A DNA stretch of 64,000 nt from Sphingobacterium faecium (GTDB lineage Bacteria; Bacteroidota; Bacteroidia; Sphingobacteriales; Sphingobacteriaceae), in assembly GCF_003054045.1 (NCBI RefSeq), contig NZ_QBKH01000003.1:124001-188000 (forward strand). The letters run 5' to 3'. Positions within the stretch are counted from its first letter, which is position 1. Every line of letters starts with the position of its first letter. Under the pieces are notes generated by a model. The model saw only the letters and a program-made list of their open reading frames with translations. It made no database searches and had not been told where the DNA came from. The position numbers were made by a program, and so were the translations under genes. Shown piece after piece: positions 25,734 through 35,127 of this stretch.

Positions 25734-25807
25734 CTTTTATCTTTTTTGATATGATTGTTTAACAATAGTTAGAACGTTTGGTTTGAGGTAATGCTACATT
25801 TTATACT

Positions 25808-25842
25808 AAAAAAGAGGAAACCTATTCGGGTTTCCTCTTTTT
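25808..25842. terminator. Bidirectional hairpin terminator after yidC
   Basis: AAAGAGGAAACC pairs perfectly with GGTTTCCTCTTT around five bases, continued by A and T runs. It ends the pyrG-yidC transcript on the minus strand. Confidence 0.85.
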
Positions 25843-25864
25843 ATCAGCGATATAAAGATCGATA

Positions 25865-27676
25865 TTATTTTTTGTTTTGTTGTGCTTGACGCATCGCTTC
25901 TTCCATTCTGGATTGGAATGACGATTTCTTTTGCACTTTTGGGTTCTTTTTATTGTCTTCTAATTTAGCTAAGATCTTATCATCATTAACCATTGAACGG
26001 ATGATCAATTGTGTTAAGAAAGTAAGGATTGCACTTAAGAAGTAATAATAGTTTAAACCTGCAGGGAAACTATTCAAGACGAAGAAGAAAATTAAAGGCA
26101 TAATGTAACCGATGTATTTCATCTGTCCTGTAGCGCCTGAAGTTGCATTGTTGTACCAAGTGGTCAATAAAGTGGTTAACGTCATCAATACACACATCAA
26201 TGATACGTGATTCACGCCAAAAATTGGTGAGAATGAAAATAAGGTATCGTATGTTGACATGTCTTTCATGAACAAGAAGCTCTCTCCTCTCAATTCGAAT
26301 AAATTCGGGAAGAAGTAGAAGAAGGCAATTGTAAACGGCATCTGTAATACCAATGGAAGACAACCTCCTAATGGGTTTACGCCAGCTGTTTTATACAATT
26401 TCATCTGCTCTTGCTGTAGCAATACGGCATTGTCTTCACCGACTTTAGCTTTGATCTCATCCAACTGTGGTTTCAACACACGCATTTTAGCCATAGATAG
26501 GTAAGATTTGTATGTCAATGGTGATAAGACCAGTTTTAACAATAATGTCAGAACTAGGATAACGATACCATAGCTCAGGTGGAAATTGTCCAAGAAATCA
26601 AAAACAGGTACGGTAATAAATTGGTTAATCCAACGCATTGGTCCCCATCCCATATTGATGATTTTATGAAAATCATGACCTTCTGCTTTCAGTGTTTTGT
26701 ATTGATTTGGCCCGAAAAAGAAATTTAACGAATAACTGTTGTCTTTTTGAGTTGCATAATCAAGACGTGCTGTTGCACTATAAAGTTTAACAACATCGGC
26801 TTCGATTGTCGTTTTTACATTGACATCTGCTGTAGAGAATCCTGTTTTGCTAGAAAGAATATTGGAAAAATAGTGCTGTTTGAATGCAATCCATTCTACT
26901 TTTTCTTTAAGCTCTTTTTCTTCATCTTTTGCTTCTGATAAATGATCTACATTACCTGCTTCTTTAAAATAGATGGTAGATTTTTGACGTTCAGAATCAA
27001 TATTTTGTTCTTTCTGTAGTAAAATCGTTTCCCAATCTAAAGCAATTGTTTTTTGATCGATCTTATTTTGAATACCTTTTGTATTGATATCAAGACCTAG
27101 GTTGTAACCGTTACCTTTGATGGTATATACATATTCAATATACTGATCGGCTCCATAAGCCAATTGTAATTTAATCGATTTTGAATCTTCACCTGTAACT
27201 TTTACATCAGCATCTTCTGATGTGAAAAACAAATCATTGGTATTGATGTTTTCACCGCCTACATTGAATTTTAATCCAAATCTATTGTGATCTCCTTCAA
27301 ATAAAACTAATGGCTTACCATTAAAATTTGTTTGACCTTTAAGTTGTACAGATTTTACACGACCGCCTTTAGAACTTATTTTGGCGATGATTTTATCATT
27401 TTCTACGGTAATGATTTTTTCGGTTCCAACTTTTGTTGCTCCAAAAGGAAGTTTCAATGCTGCAGAGTCAAGAGGCTTGGCCGCTTGTGCTGCTACTAAT
27501 TGTGTATTCGCTTTTGTAGAGTCTGCTAAAGGTGCTAAACCTTTTTTAACGCGTGCTAACGAATCTTGTAGAACTTGTTCTTTCTTTATTTCTACTTCGG
27601 ACGGTTTCATCAAATAAAATGAACCGGCTATGATTCCGAACATCAGAAGTAAACCAATAAGGGTATTTCTATCCAT
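25865..27676 (-). CDS. yidC: Membrane protein insertase YidC
   Basis: 603 residues. N-terminal helix (residues 4-24) followed by the large periplasmic beta-sandwich of Gram-negative YidC, then the conserved five-helix core beginning near residue 350: LSYGIVILVLTLLLKLVLSP, NPLGGCLPLVLQMPFTIAFF, and the late GLNYYYFLSAILTFLTQ. The C-terminus is Lys/Gln-rich (QQNKK) and probably contacts ribosomes. It inserts membrane proteins with or without Sec. It follows pyrG after 15 bases and is surely co-transcribed with it. Confidence 0.98.
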   Translation of the reverse strand: MDRNTLIGLLLMFGIIAGSFYLMKPSEVEIKKEQVLQDSLARVKKGLAPLADSTKANTQLVAAQAAKPLDSAALKLPFGATKVGTEKIITVENDKIIAKISSKGGRVKSVQLKGQTNFNGKPLVLFEGDHNRFGLKFNVGGENINTNDLFFTSEDADVKVTGEDSKSIKLQLAYGADQYIEYVYTIKGNGYNLGLDINTKGIQNKIDQKTIALDWETILLQKEQNIDSERQKSTIYFKEAGNVDHLSEAKDEEKELKEKVEWIAFKQHYFSNILSSKTGFSTADVNVKTTIEADVVKLYSATARLDYATQKDNSYSLNFFFGPNQYKTLKAEGHDFHKIINMGWGPMRWINQFITVPVFDFLDNFHLSYGIVILVLTLLLKLVLSPLTYKSYLSMAKMRVLKPQLDEIKAKVGEDNAVLLQQEQMKLYKTAGVNPLGGCLPLVLQMPFTIAFFYFFPNLFELRGESFLFMKDMSTYDTLFSFSPIFGVNHVSLMCVLMTLTTLLTTWYNNATSGATGQMKYIGYIMPLIFFFVLNSFPAGLNYYYFLSAILTFLTQLIIRSMVNDDKILAKLEDNKKNPKVQKKSSFQSRMEEAMRQAQQNKK

Positions 27677-27691
27677 TTTTTTAAATTAAAC

Positions 27692-29326
27692 TTACTTAAT
27701 TGTTTCCTGCTTTTGTATCTTATTTTTCTTATTTGACAAAGCAGCGGCTACAAAGCTAACAAAAAGTGGGTGAGGATTTGCAACAGTTGACTTTAATTCT
27801 GGATGAAATTGTCCGGCCACGAAAAAAGGATGGTTTTTCAGCTCTACAATCTCCACTAAACCTGAAGTTGGATTGATACCTGAAGTAATCATACCAGCTG
27901 CTTCATACTGCTTTAAATAGTCATTATTGAACTCATAGCGGTGACGATGACGTTCAGAAATTCTTGTTTTGCCATAAAGGGCATATGCTTTTGTTCCTTT
28001 TTTGATATCACAGTCATAAGCTCCTAAACGCATGGTGCCTCCCATGTTGGTGATATTTTTTTGATCTTCCATCAAATTGATCACTGGGTGTGGTGTATCT
28101 GGATTCATTTCGGTGCTATTGGCATCTTTTAAACCCAATACATTGCGACCAAATTCAATAACTGAACATTGCATACCTAAACAGATTCCAAAGAAAGGAA
28201 TGTTGTTTTCACGGATATACTTGATGGCGGCTAGTTTACCTTCTAGTCCACGTTCACCAAATCCTGGAGCAACGAGTACGCCATCCATTTCTTTCAATTT
28301 ATCCTGAACGTTTTCATCATTTACACTTTCTGCTGCAATGTATTTTAATTTTACTTTACATTCATTGGATGCACCTGCGTGAATAAAACTTTCAACAATA
28401 GATTTATATGCGTCTGGCAATTCAACATATTTACCCACTAATCCGATATTTACTTCATTAGTTGGGTTTTTTAATTTACCTAAGAAGGCTTTCCAGCTAT
28501 CTAAATCAGGTTCATTTTTATTGGAAAGCTTCAGTTTAGCAAGAACTGTCTTGTCCAATTGCTCTTTCAACATATTTAATGGAACGTCATAAATAGTTGG
28601 TGCATCAATAGATTCAACGACAGCATTGATGTTGACATTGCAAAACAAAGCTAATTTTTTGCGAATCTCTTGTGTCAATTTATGTTCTGTACGACACACT
28701 AAAATATCGGGTTGGATACCGTATTCTAATAATGTTTTAACGGAGTGTTGTGTTGGTTTTGTTTTTAACTCACCGGCTGCAGCCAAATAAGGAACTAATG
28801 TTAAGTGTATAACAACTGAATCGTGTGTGCCCAATTCCCATCTTAACTGACGAACAGCCTCGATGAATGGTAAAGATTCGATATCCCCTACAGTACCACC
28901 TAATTCTGTAATAACAATATCGTATTTTCCTGTCTCGCCCAATAAACGCATGCGGTTTTTGATCTCATCTGTAATATGAGGAACAACTTGTACTGTTTTT
29001 CCTAAATATTCACCTGCACGTTCTTTTTGGATAACAGATTGATAAATACGTCCTGTAGTCACGTTATTGGCCTGTGAGGTAGGGACATTTAAGAAGCGTT
29101 CGTAATAACCTAAATCAAGATCTGTTTCAGCACCATCTTCCGTTACGTAACATTCACCATGTTCATATGGATTTAATGTTCCTGGATCAATGTTAATGTA
29201 AGGGTCAAATTTTTGAATCGTAACCTTGTAGCCACGTGCTTGGAGAAGTTTAGCAAGAGAAGATGCAATAATACCCTTCCCTAACGACGAAGTAACGCCG
29301 CCCGTAACAAAAATATATTTAGTCAT
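27692..29326 (-). CDS. pyrG: CTP synthase
   Basis: 544 residues from the ATG at 29326 ([18 protein letters not shown]); six further upstream codons are in frame but are not part of the family. Converts UTP to CTP with glutamine and ATP. N-terminal synthase domain with P-loop [10 protein letters not shown] and [21 protein letters not shown]-terminal class I glutamine amidotransferase with the nucleophile Cys in [10 protein letters not shown] and the His-x-Glu pair in QFHPEL. The C-terminal tail is Lys-rich. Operon with yidC. Confidence 0.98.
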   Translation of the reverse strand: MTKYIFVTGGVTSSLGKGIIASSLAKLLQARGYKVTIQKFDPYINIDPGTLNPYEHGECYVTEDGAETDLDLGYYERFLNVPTSQANNVTTGRIYQSVIQKERAGEYLGKTVQVVPHITDEIKNRMRLLGETGKYDIVITELGGTVGDIESLPFIEAVRQLRWELGTHDSVVIHLTLVPYLAAAGELKTKPTQHSVKTLLEYGIQPDILVCRTEHKLTQEIRKKLALFCNVNINAVVESIDAPTIYDVPLNMLKEQLDKTVLAKLKLSNKNEPDLDSWKAFLGKLKNPTNEVNIGLVGKYVELPDAYKSIVESFIHAGASNECKVKLKYIAAESVNDENVQDKLKEMDGVLVAPGFGERGLEGKLAAIKYIRENNIPFFGICLGMQCSVIEFGRNVLGLKDANSTEMNPDTPHPVINLMEDQKNITNMGGTMRLGAYDCDIKKGTKAYALYGKTRISERHRHRYEFNNDYLKQYEAAGMITSGINPTSGLVEIVELKNHPFFVAGQFHPELKSTVANPHPLFVSFVAAALSNKKNKIQKQETIK

Positions 29327-29391
29327 ATCAATAATGGATTTCAAAATATAAGGCCTAAAATGGCCTAAATATCTGCTTTATGTACGGGATA

Positions 29392-29399
29392 CAAAGATA
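29392..29399 (-). promoter_or_regulatory. Candidate -7 box of pyrG-yidC
   Basis: Read on the minus strand, TATCTTTG fits TAnnTTTG. Transcription would start about 55-60 bases before the pyrG ATG, giving a leader that contains the near-repeat GGCCTAAA (twice) able to pair as AGGCC-ATTTTA-GGCCT. No clear -33 box was found. Confidence 0.4.
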
Positions 29400-29489
29400 A
29401 GAATATTTGTGGAAGACAGCGTTTTTTTTGTCTTTAATTTTTTAAAATTACTTTTTCTTACTTCTCGATTACAGGATTTATGCTTTCTT

Positions 29490-30614
29490 CTAATTTAATT
29501 TTGATCGGAATTTCATAAAAAAGTCTTCGAAATATTTTTTCGATATATGTGCTGTAAGAAAGGTTCCTGCGATAACCAAACTGTAGAAAATTAGGAAACT
29601 GAGTTTGGAATCGAGCGGCAATAGGTGTTTTTTTCCTAAGTGAATAACGGCAAATATCACAATCATATGATACATGTAGATACCATAAGATATTTTTCCT
29701 CCATAGTCTAGAAATCGACTGCTGAATAGGGATGTTGAATTTAATTTTACTCCAATATATAGGATGAGGTGAAGAAAGAGCGCATTAAGAATGACATAAG
29801 AAAAGACCCAATGCTCAAAAAGATCGTACCCAATTAATGTCGTCAAGGTGCTTCTGAAAAAGAAATAAGCAAAAAGTAGGACAAATAAGAGGTAATTACC
29901 TAGAGCATATTTTTGATACCATGCTTGCAAATTTAGGGTCGTATGGTATAAAAAATAGGCTCCCAGAGCACCTATTGCCATAGATTCGAAGGCAAAGGTT
30001 TTAATGAGGTGTATGATTAATGGATCGGTAATGATGTTGTTAAAACACAGAACCAATAATAGGATTTTGATTAGGAATACGCCTATAATTAAAGCAAGCT
30101 TGTTGTTGATCCATTTAAATAATGGAGCCCATATAATATAAAACCATTCTTCCACACCGATGGACCACAGGGGTTCGAGTAGGTGCGAACCATATTTAAA
30201 GGTAACGAGACTGGGTAAGAATAAAACAAATAATAACCAAACTTGTCCTAGGGTATAAGGGAATGAATAGTTAATAGGTAAGAGCTGAAATAGATAGGGG
30301 AAGATAACAATGCCTATGACAACCAATAAAAAATATAAGGGCCAAATGCGAATCACTCTTTTGAGGTAGAAATTTTTAATGGATATCGTGTTTTTCTGAT
30401 CTTTTTCTTTCATCAACAAGTAACTGATCAAAAAACCACTCAATACAAAGAAAAACTTGACTGCTGTCGTTCCATTTTGGAAAAAACTGAAATGTTCATA
30501 GCTGATAAAATCATTTTTCGCGCGAATCACTTCGCCATGATGAAATATAACCAGCAGAGCTGCAAAAAAACGGAACGCATTTAGATTTGGGAAAAAAGAT
30601 ATATTCTTATACAT
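29490..30614 (-). CDS. Membrane acyltransferase (OafA/acyltransferase-3 family)
   Basis: 374 residues with about ten membrane helices. The family's catalytic His lies early in FAALLVIFHHGEVIR, followed by FFVLSGFLISYLLM and the arginine motif KRVIRIWPLYFLLV; the WSIGVEEWFYIIWAP segment is also characteristic. Such enzymes transfer acetyl or other acyl groups to surface polysaccharides, O-antigen or peptidoglycan. No polysaccharide genes adjoin it, so the acceptor is unknown. Confidence 0.93.
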   Translation of the reverse strand: MYKNISFFPNLNAFRFFAALLVIFHHGEVIRAKNDFISYEHFSFFQNGTTAVKFFFVLSGFLISYLLMKEKDQKNTISIKNFYLKRVIRIWPLYFLLVVIGIVIFPYLFQLLPINYSFPYTLGQVWLLFVLFLPSLVTFKYGSHLLEPLWSIGVEEWFYIIWAPLFKWINNKLALIIGVFLIKILLLVLCFNNIITDPLIIHLIKTFAFESMAIGALGAYFLYHTTLNLQAWYQKYALGNYLLFVLLFAYFFFRSTLTTLIGYDLFEHWVFSYVILNALFLHLILYIGVKLNSTSLFSSRFLDYGGKISYGIYMYHMIVIFAVIHLGKKHLLPLDSKLSFLIFYSLVIAGTFLTAHISKKYFEDFFMKFRSKLN

Positions 30615-30705
30615 TGTTGCTGTAAAAATAGCAATATTACTTTATTATTCCTGCGTTATTTTTGCTCTTACAAATGGGAATTAAAGTTTTTGAAATCATA
30701 TATAA

Positions 30706-30732
30706 TTGAGCCGAATCTTCTTTTCGGCTCAA
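30706..30732 (-). terminator. Hairpin terminator of the CBM9-like gene
   Basis: TTGAGCCGAA pairs with TTCGGCTCAA around a loop of seven, downstream of the gene at 30803-31900 on the minus strand. T-richness is modest. Confidence 0.55.
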
Positions 30733-30802
30733 ATTAATGTGATATCAATAGCATATTTTTTGGACTGGGACATTCCTGAAGATTACACGTTGGTATTTCT
30801 AG

Positions 30803-31900
30803 TTACTGGTAAAGATCAAAATTACCTCTGCTATCTAAGGATACCTGAATTTTTTTTGACTGTTTGTCTATAATTTTCATACTATAGCTCTGCTTATCTT
30901 TGTTTAGATCCAAAGTGACTTGAAAATCTTTTAAAGCAGGTAATAGGTATTGATGATATAACGAAAGTTTAGCCAATTGATCACTATAACGACGATTTTC
31001 TTTTTTAAACAATTGTTGTAAATAATGGATATTCCAAGCTAATTTGGTGACGGCATAGCTAGCTGGAAGTGCTGGTTCTTGCTCTTGAGATTGTTCGACA
31101 AATTGTAAATAGCCCCATCTTTCTGGATAATGCATATTGACTAAACCGATTGGTGACCATACCCAATTGTCTTCGGGAAGGATTTTATTGTTTTCTTTTT
31201 TTCTACTATAATGGTCATTGTTGATGGCATGTTGCCATTGTACACGTGAGAAATTGCATAACCAATAATCATCTTTTTTTGGCATTGGCGATTTTCCGAA
31301 GGCGTAGAGTGATTGATGTGGAATGGCAAATTCAACGGACCAGAAGGAATCGATATCGCGTGGATTGTTGAGCGAACCATTGATATATACAGCAGATTTT
31401 AGATTTTTAACGTCCCAATGTGTGATGGCTTGTCCGCCAAAACGGTAAGGTTTTGGAAGCATCAGATCAAAGATTGTATTTAGGGGATTGACTTCGATTT
31501 CATAATATTCTGCCTGTTGCAGGTTTGGTTTTAAAAATATTTCAAAGTCATTGTTGTGATAAATAATCTCATCGTGTTTATCAATATCTCCCCAGATATG
31601 TGGTTCATATAATTTTGCATAGATATAGAGATAGGTGGAGTCCCAAAGCATTTTCACTTCGGTTTTATAGGTGGGTTTTTTGAAATCACCACCCTGTATA
31701 TCTTCAAAATTGCTAATAGTCTTTGCTTTTGACCAACTTTTTTCATCGTCTTTACCGTCAATTTTTAGTGCCTCTGTTGTTTTGAGTACAGCATAAGTTT
31801 TTGGAATGGATTGTAGCGCTAAAAAATCTTGAATAACGTTTTGAGCATAACTGTTCTGAAAACAGCATAGGAATACGAAAATAAAAATAGATTTGTTCAT
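30803..31900 (-). CDS. Carbohydrate-binding family 9-like secreted protein
   Basis: 365 residues. Signal peptide MNKSIFIFVFLCCFQNSYAQ. Residues about 40-260 are a CBM9-like beta-sandwich: ALKIDGKDDEKSWSKAKTI, TEVKMLWDSTYLYIYAKL, DFEIFLKPNLQ, YYEIEVNPLNTIFD, WSVEFAIPHQSL and WLCNFSRVQW. The last 100 residues are helical and not part of the module. The Bacteroidota members of this family are periplasmic or surface proteins thought to bind sugars; no hydrolase is attached. Neighbours do not help. Confidence 0.85.
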   Translation of the reverse strand: MNKSIFIFVFLCCFQNSYAQNVIQDFLALQSIPKTYAVLKTTEALKIDGKDDEKSWSKAKTISNFEDIQGGDFKKPTYKTEVKMLWDSTYLYIYAKLYEPHIWGDIDKHDEIIYHNNDFEIFLKPNLQQAEYYEIEVNPLNTIFDLMLPKPYRFGGQAITHWDVKNLKSAVYINGSLNNPRDIDSFWSVEFAIPHQSLYAFGKSPMPKKDDYWLCNFSRVQWQHAINNDHYSRKKENNKILPEDNWVWSPIGLVNMHYPERWGYLQFVEQSQEQEPALPASYAVTKLAWNIHYLQQLFKKENRRYSDQLAKLSLYHQYLLPALKDFQVTLDLNKDKQSYSMKIIDKQSKKIQVSLDSRGNFDLYQ

Positions 31901-32064
31901 AAGATACTTTTCTGCTCATAAGATAAACTAAAAAGATTTAGCATGGAAATTATTTTTGGCATGTAAAGAAAATGTTGCTCATAATTAGTTATGGCAGGGA
32001 AGTGCTTGGAATGAAAGGAAATGTAAATATAAAATAGAATCGAGCTGGGATGAGGTATGCCTTG

Positions 32065-32163
32065 GGTAGAATGATGTGGAGCTAATATGATATTTGTCAA
32101 TATCGAAATTGGGGAAGATCGAGTTGAAATTGGGACAAAATAAATCCTATGGTAGAATGATGT
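32065..32163. repeat. G-rich direct repeats in intergenic region
   Basis: GGTAGAATGATGT occurs at 32065-32077 and 32151-32163, and GAAATTGGG twice between them (starting at 32105 and 32126). The stretch about 32030-32190 carries many GGG tracts on the plus strand, unlike the surrounding AT-rich DNA. The minus-strand ORF over it has no coding character. It lies upstream of the CBM9-like gene. Confidence 0.4.
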
Positions 32164-32190
32164 AAAGTCGAGGTAGGATCGGGATACAAT

Positions 32191-32229
32191 AAAAAAAGGC
32201 ATTTGAATTAAATCCAATGCCTTTTTTTA
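32191..32229. terminator. Hairpin terminator of rplS
   Basis: AAAAAAAGGCATT pairs with AATGCCTTTTTTT. On the minus strand it directly follows the rplS stop. Confidence 0.85.
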
Positions 32230-32246
32230 TACTTGCGTAGTCGTGA

Positions 32247-32594
32247 TTAGATTCTTTTAGATTTAATACGAGCAGCTTTACCAGTAAGACCACGTAAATA
32301 AAATAATTTAGCGCGACGTACTTTACCGTAGCTGTTTACTACAATTTTTTCAATGTTTGGCGAATTTATAGGGAAGATACGTTCCACACCAATGCCATTT
32401 GAAATTTTGCGTACAGTGAAAGTTGAATTAACACCTTCGCTGTTCAATTGGATAACCACACCTTGGTAAATTTGGATACGCTCTTTATTTCCCTCGCGAA
32501 TTTTATAATGAACGCTTATGGTGTCTCCTGCTTTAAATGCGGGAACTTCATTTTTGATTACCGCTTGTTCTTCTACAAATTTTACTAAATCCAT
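32247..32594 (-). CDS. rplS: 50S ribosomal protein L19
   Basis: 115 residues. The L19 pattern is complete: [52 protein letters not shown] and [21 protein letters not shown]. It binds 23S rRNA at the 30S/50S interface. It is monocistronic here, between its own candidate promoter and a terminator, and not in a trmD operon within the window. Confidence 0.99.
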   Translation of the reverse strand: MDLVKFVEEQAVIKNEVPAFKAGDTISVHYKIREGNKERIQIYQGVVIQLNSEGVNSTFTVRKISNGIGVERIFPINSPNIEKIVVNSYGKVRRAKLFYLRGLTGKAARIKSKRI

Positions 32595-32712
32595 GATTTT
32601 GAGTAATTAAATACGATTATTAGCCTGTAAAAATCGGAATGCAATATTACAGCTTTTTTTTTACTTTAAGAAATACTTTTTTCAAAAAGATGTAAGCTGC
32701 CTTAGTTTGTTG

Positions 32713-32720
32713 CAAAGATA
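32713..32720 (-). promoter_or_regulatory. Candidate -7 box of rplS
   Basis: On the minus strand TATCTTTG fits TAnnTTTG; it lies about 120 bases before the rplS ATG, giving a long leader that includes a T-rich stretch. The -33 box is not clear. Confidence 0.4.
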
Positions 32721-32876
32721 GAAAAACCCTTTTAATATTTAGACCCCTAGGCTTGGATATATTATAAAAAGTTTTGCACATCGTGATTTTAGTCTTTCAA
32801 CATATTATAACAAGTTGATGCTAATATTTTATTTCTCAATAAATCAGGCTTTTATTGATTAAAGTGAAAAATAATG

Positions 32877-32906
32877 TTGACAGATTGAAAAAACGCTGTA
32901 TATTTG
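32877..32906 (+). promoter_or_regulatory. Promoter of tRNA-Pro
   Basis: TTGACA (32877-32882), a 16-base gap and TATATTTG (32899-32906) make the best housekeeping promoter in the window. The -7 box ends 30 bases before the mature tRNA. Confidence 0.7.
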
Positions 32907-32936
32907 CATCACAATAAAGAAAAGGTGATACTTTTT

Positions 32937-33010
32937 CGGGGTGTAGCGTAGCCCGGTATCGCGCCTCGTTTGGGACGAGGAGGTCGTAGGTTCGAATCCT
33001 GCCACCCCGA
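32937..33010 (+). tRNA. tRNA-Pro (anticodon UGG)
   Basis: The acceptor stem CGGGGTG pairs with CACCCCG. The anticodon arm is CCTCG-TTTGGGA-CGAGG, with TGG as anticodon. The T arm is GTAGG-TTCGAAT-CCTGC. The discriminator base is A at 33010, and CCA is not encoded. Length 74. Confidence 0.97.
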
Positions 33011-33011
33011 C

Positions 33012-33042
33012 AAAAAAGCTCGACTTAGGTCGAGCTTTTTTT
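33012..33042. terminator. Terminator of tRNA-Pro
   Basis: AAAAAAGCTCGAC pairs with GTCGAGCTTTTTT around TTAG, immediately after the tRNA. Confidence 0.9.
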
Positions 33043-33149
33043 GTTTTAGACATTTGCAGATGAGAACCTTGGATACATATGCAGGAGCTTATGGACTTGT
33101 TCTGGGAAATGCGGGACTGAAGTACTCTTGTCACGGTTACAATAAAATC

Positions 33150-33181
33150 AAAGCTTTCTATGTTAATGGAGAGCTTTTTTT
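33150..33181 (+). terminator. Second terminator-like hairpin downstream of tRNA-Pro
   Basis: AAAGCTTTC pairs with GAGAGCTTT (one G-U) and continues into a T run. Together with the previous hairpin it brackets about 110 bases (33043-33149) in which I see no gene; a small RNA or a lost second tRNA is possible. Confidence 0.5.
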
Positions 33182-33686
33182 GTTTTCTGAATGGTCAAGT
33201 TAGACCGAAGGGTTTTGTAAACAAAAAAATGATTCAGGCTGAGCTGGAATCCAAACCAATAGTTTTGGGTTCAATGCATGTTTGATCTTATCAACACTTT
33301 CTGATCAAATTTATAAACGATTCTTTGTAAGAAATTAACAAGATTAATTGAAAACTAATAACATAGGTTCAGATGATCGGATATATGCTTATTTTACTAA
33401 AAGCGTGAAATAGTTATCATTGATTTTGAATCTGTATGAAAAAGTTGTGAAGACCTCATAAATTTTACTAGTTTTGTTTCATAAAAATTAGAATTTCGTC
33501 TACTTGTTTGTATTCATTGAAAAGAAGAGATGCGCAGATAGAACGCATGCATGTCTTCAGTATGTTTAGCATGAATAGTATGATTGTACTATATGATAGA
33601 TATATAAAAGGAGTAAGGAATTTTTAATATCACCTAGCTGTATTATTTATACTATATAAGTAATTACCTGAAAAAACGTTCATTTA
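33182..33686. other. Intergenic region without recognisable gene
   Basis: About 500 AT-rich bases between the hairpins after tRNA-Pro and the histidine kinase. No ORF of coding quality and no repeat were seen. It should hold the kinase promoter. Confidence 0.5.
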
Positions 33687-34976
33687 ATGACCACTACGTT
33701 GTTTACATTCGTGAAACAAACCTTAAATAAGCTCTCCAATGTGGGAATTTATCCAGATATGCCTTATGTGGAATCAAGATATACTAAGTTAATAAACATC
33801 TTGAATTGGATCGGAATGTGCTGCATGTTTACTTATGTTATTATAAATTTCACTAATGAGCGTTATTTTCTATGTTTTTTGAATTTATTGAATGTATGTG
33901 ATGCGGCTACTGTGCTTTTGTTGAATAAATCAAGGAAGTATCTGAGTGCACGATTAGTAATGGTTGGTTCAAGATTGGTCATTTACACTATTGCTGGTTT
34001 GTATTTTCATAATGGGGGGGAATACTTTTTAGTGGCTTTATTAATCACCACAAGCTTGATGTTCGATACCAAATGGATCAGATTTTTATTATGTTCTTTA
34101 ATTTTTGTAGCGTGCGCAGCGGTGATTCTGTTTCCACAGCCGCCTTTGCTGGGTTCACCCGTCCCCAAGGAGCAGGCTTTTTTGAATATGATTGTTGGGA
34201 TACTGTTGATCATTGGTGTAGTCACCTATTTTAAGAGTATTCAACGAAGTTATCAGCTCGAAGTGGAAAAACAGAGGCAGGCATTATTCTCCTTAAATAA
34301 GGATAAAGAAAAGATGTTTTCGATTTTGGCGCATGATATCCGCAGCCCCATGGCGACTTTAGAGAATCTACTGCAGTTATTTCATCAAGACTTATTGACA
34401 GAGAATGAGCGCGTTGAAACGGTAGGGTTATTGAAAAATCAGGTCTCTCAATTAGGTTCAGTAATTGACAATTTATTGCGATGGAGTGTGCGTGGAATGC
34501 AGGGTATTCAAACTCTACCGGTTGTTTTTTTTCTCCAGCCTTTGTTTGGGGAGATCCTACAATTTTTTGACTTACTAATTAGACAGAAACAACTCACGAT
34601 TCATATCCAAATACCTGAACGGGTAGCATTGGTTGCAGATTATGATCAGATAGCTGTTATTTTGAGAAATTTATTAAGTAATGCTGTAAAATTTAGCAAA
34701 GTAGGTGGGCGCATAACGATTTCAGCAATTGAAAAGGGTGATTTGATCCATATTATTATTAAAGATGAGGGAATGGGAATGGACGACAGCCGGTTAAATA
34801 TGTTGTTTACATCATCACAATTTTCCTCTCGAGGGACAGCGGGGGAACGTGGATTTGGTATCGGATTGATCTTATGTGCCGAATTTACGAGATTGAATGG
34901 TGGTTCAATATCTGTAGAAAGTAGACCTCATAAAGGTTCTACTTTTACTGTTTCTTTGCCTAAAGGGGAAATTTAG
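33687..34976 (+). CDS. Orphan membrane histidine kinase
   Basis: 429 residues. Six or seven membrane helices (about residues 36-185) form the sensing part with no large external domain. A short coiled coil leads to the phospho-acceptor His216 in FSILAHDIRSPMATLENLL, and the ATP domain has the N box LLSNAVKFSK, G1 DEGMGMDD and G2 FGIGL. All catalytic motifs are intact. There is no response regulator next to it, so its partner lies elsewhere. The hydrophobic sensor suggests that it senses membrane state or a lipophilic signal, which is a guess. Confidence 0.93.
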   Translation: MTTTLFTFVKQTLNKLSNVGIYPDMPYVESRYTKLINILNWIGMCCMFTYVIINFTNERYFLCFLNLLNVCDAATVLLLNKSRKYLSARLVMVGSRLVIYTIAGLYFHNGGEYFLVALLITTSLMFDTKWIRFLLCSLIFVACAAVILFPQPPLLGSPVPKEQAFLNMIVGILLIIGVVTYFKSIQRSYQLEVEKQRQALFSLNKDKEKMFSILAHDIRSPMATLENLLQLFHQDLLTENERVETVGLLKNQVSQLGSVIDNLLRWSVRGMQGIQTLPVVFFLQPLFGEILQFFDLLIRQKQLTIHIQIPERVALVADYDQIAVILRNLLSNAVKFSKVGGRITISAIEKGDLIHIIIKDEGMGMDDSRLNMLFTSSQFSSRGTAGERGFGIGLILCAEFTRLNGGSISVESRPHKGSTFTVSLPKGEI

Positions 34977-35127
34977 TCTTTCGGTACTTATGGAAATCAT
35001 GAATGCCTTATGTCTTCTACTAATACTCTAGTTTTCGTAAAGACATTTGGTCTGTCAGATCCAACTTGCTATCATGTATAACGATTAATCCTATTTTATA
35101 AGACAGCTCAAGAATGCTCTTTTTACT

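Noticed and set aside
31897-32217. Minus-strand ORF of 106 codons upstream of the CBM9-like gene
   Set aside because: Composition is low-complexity Ser/Ile/Phe/His-rich without any domain; it overlaps the CBM9-like start and the rplS terminator and only reflects the G-rich repeat region.
32859-33134. Minus-strand ORF of 91 codons over the tRNA-Pro gene
   Set aside because: Its peptide VAGFEPTTSSSQTRRDTGLR is the well-known artefact produced by translating a tRNA gene on its antisense strand; the tRNA fold explains the conservation.
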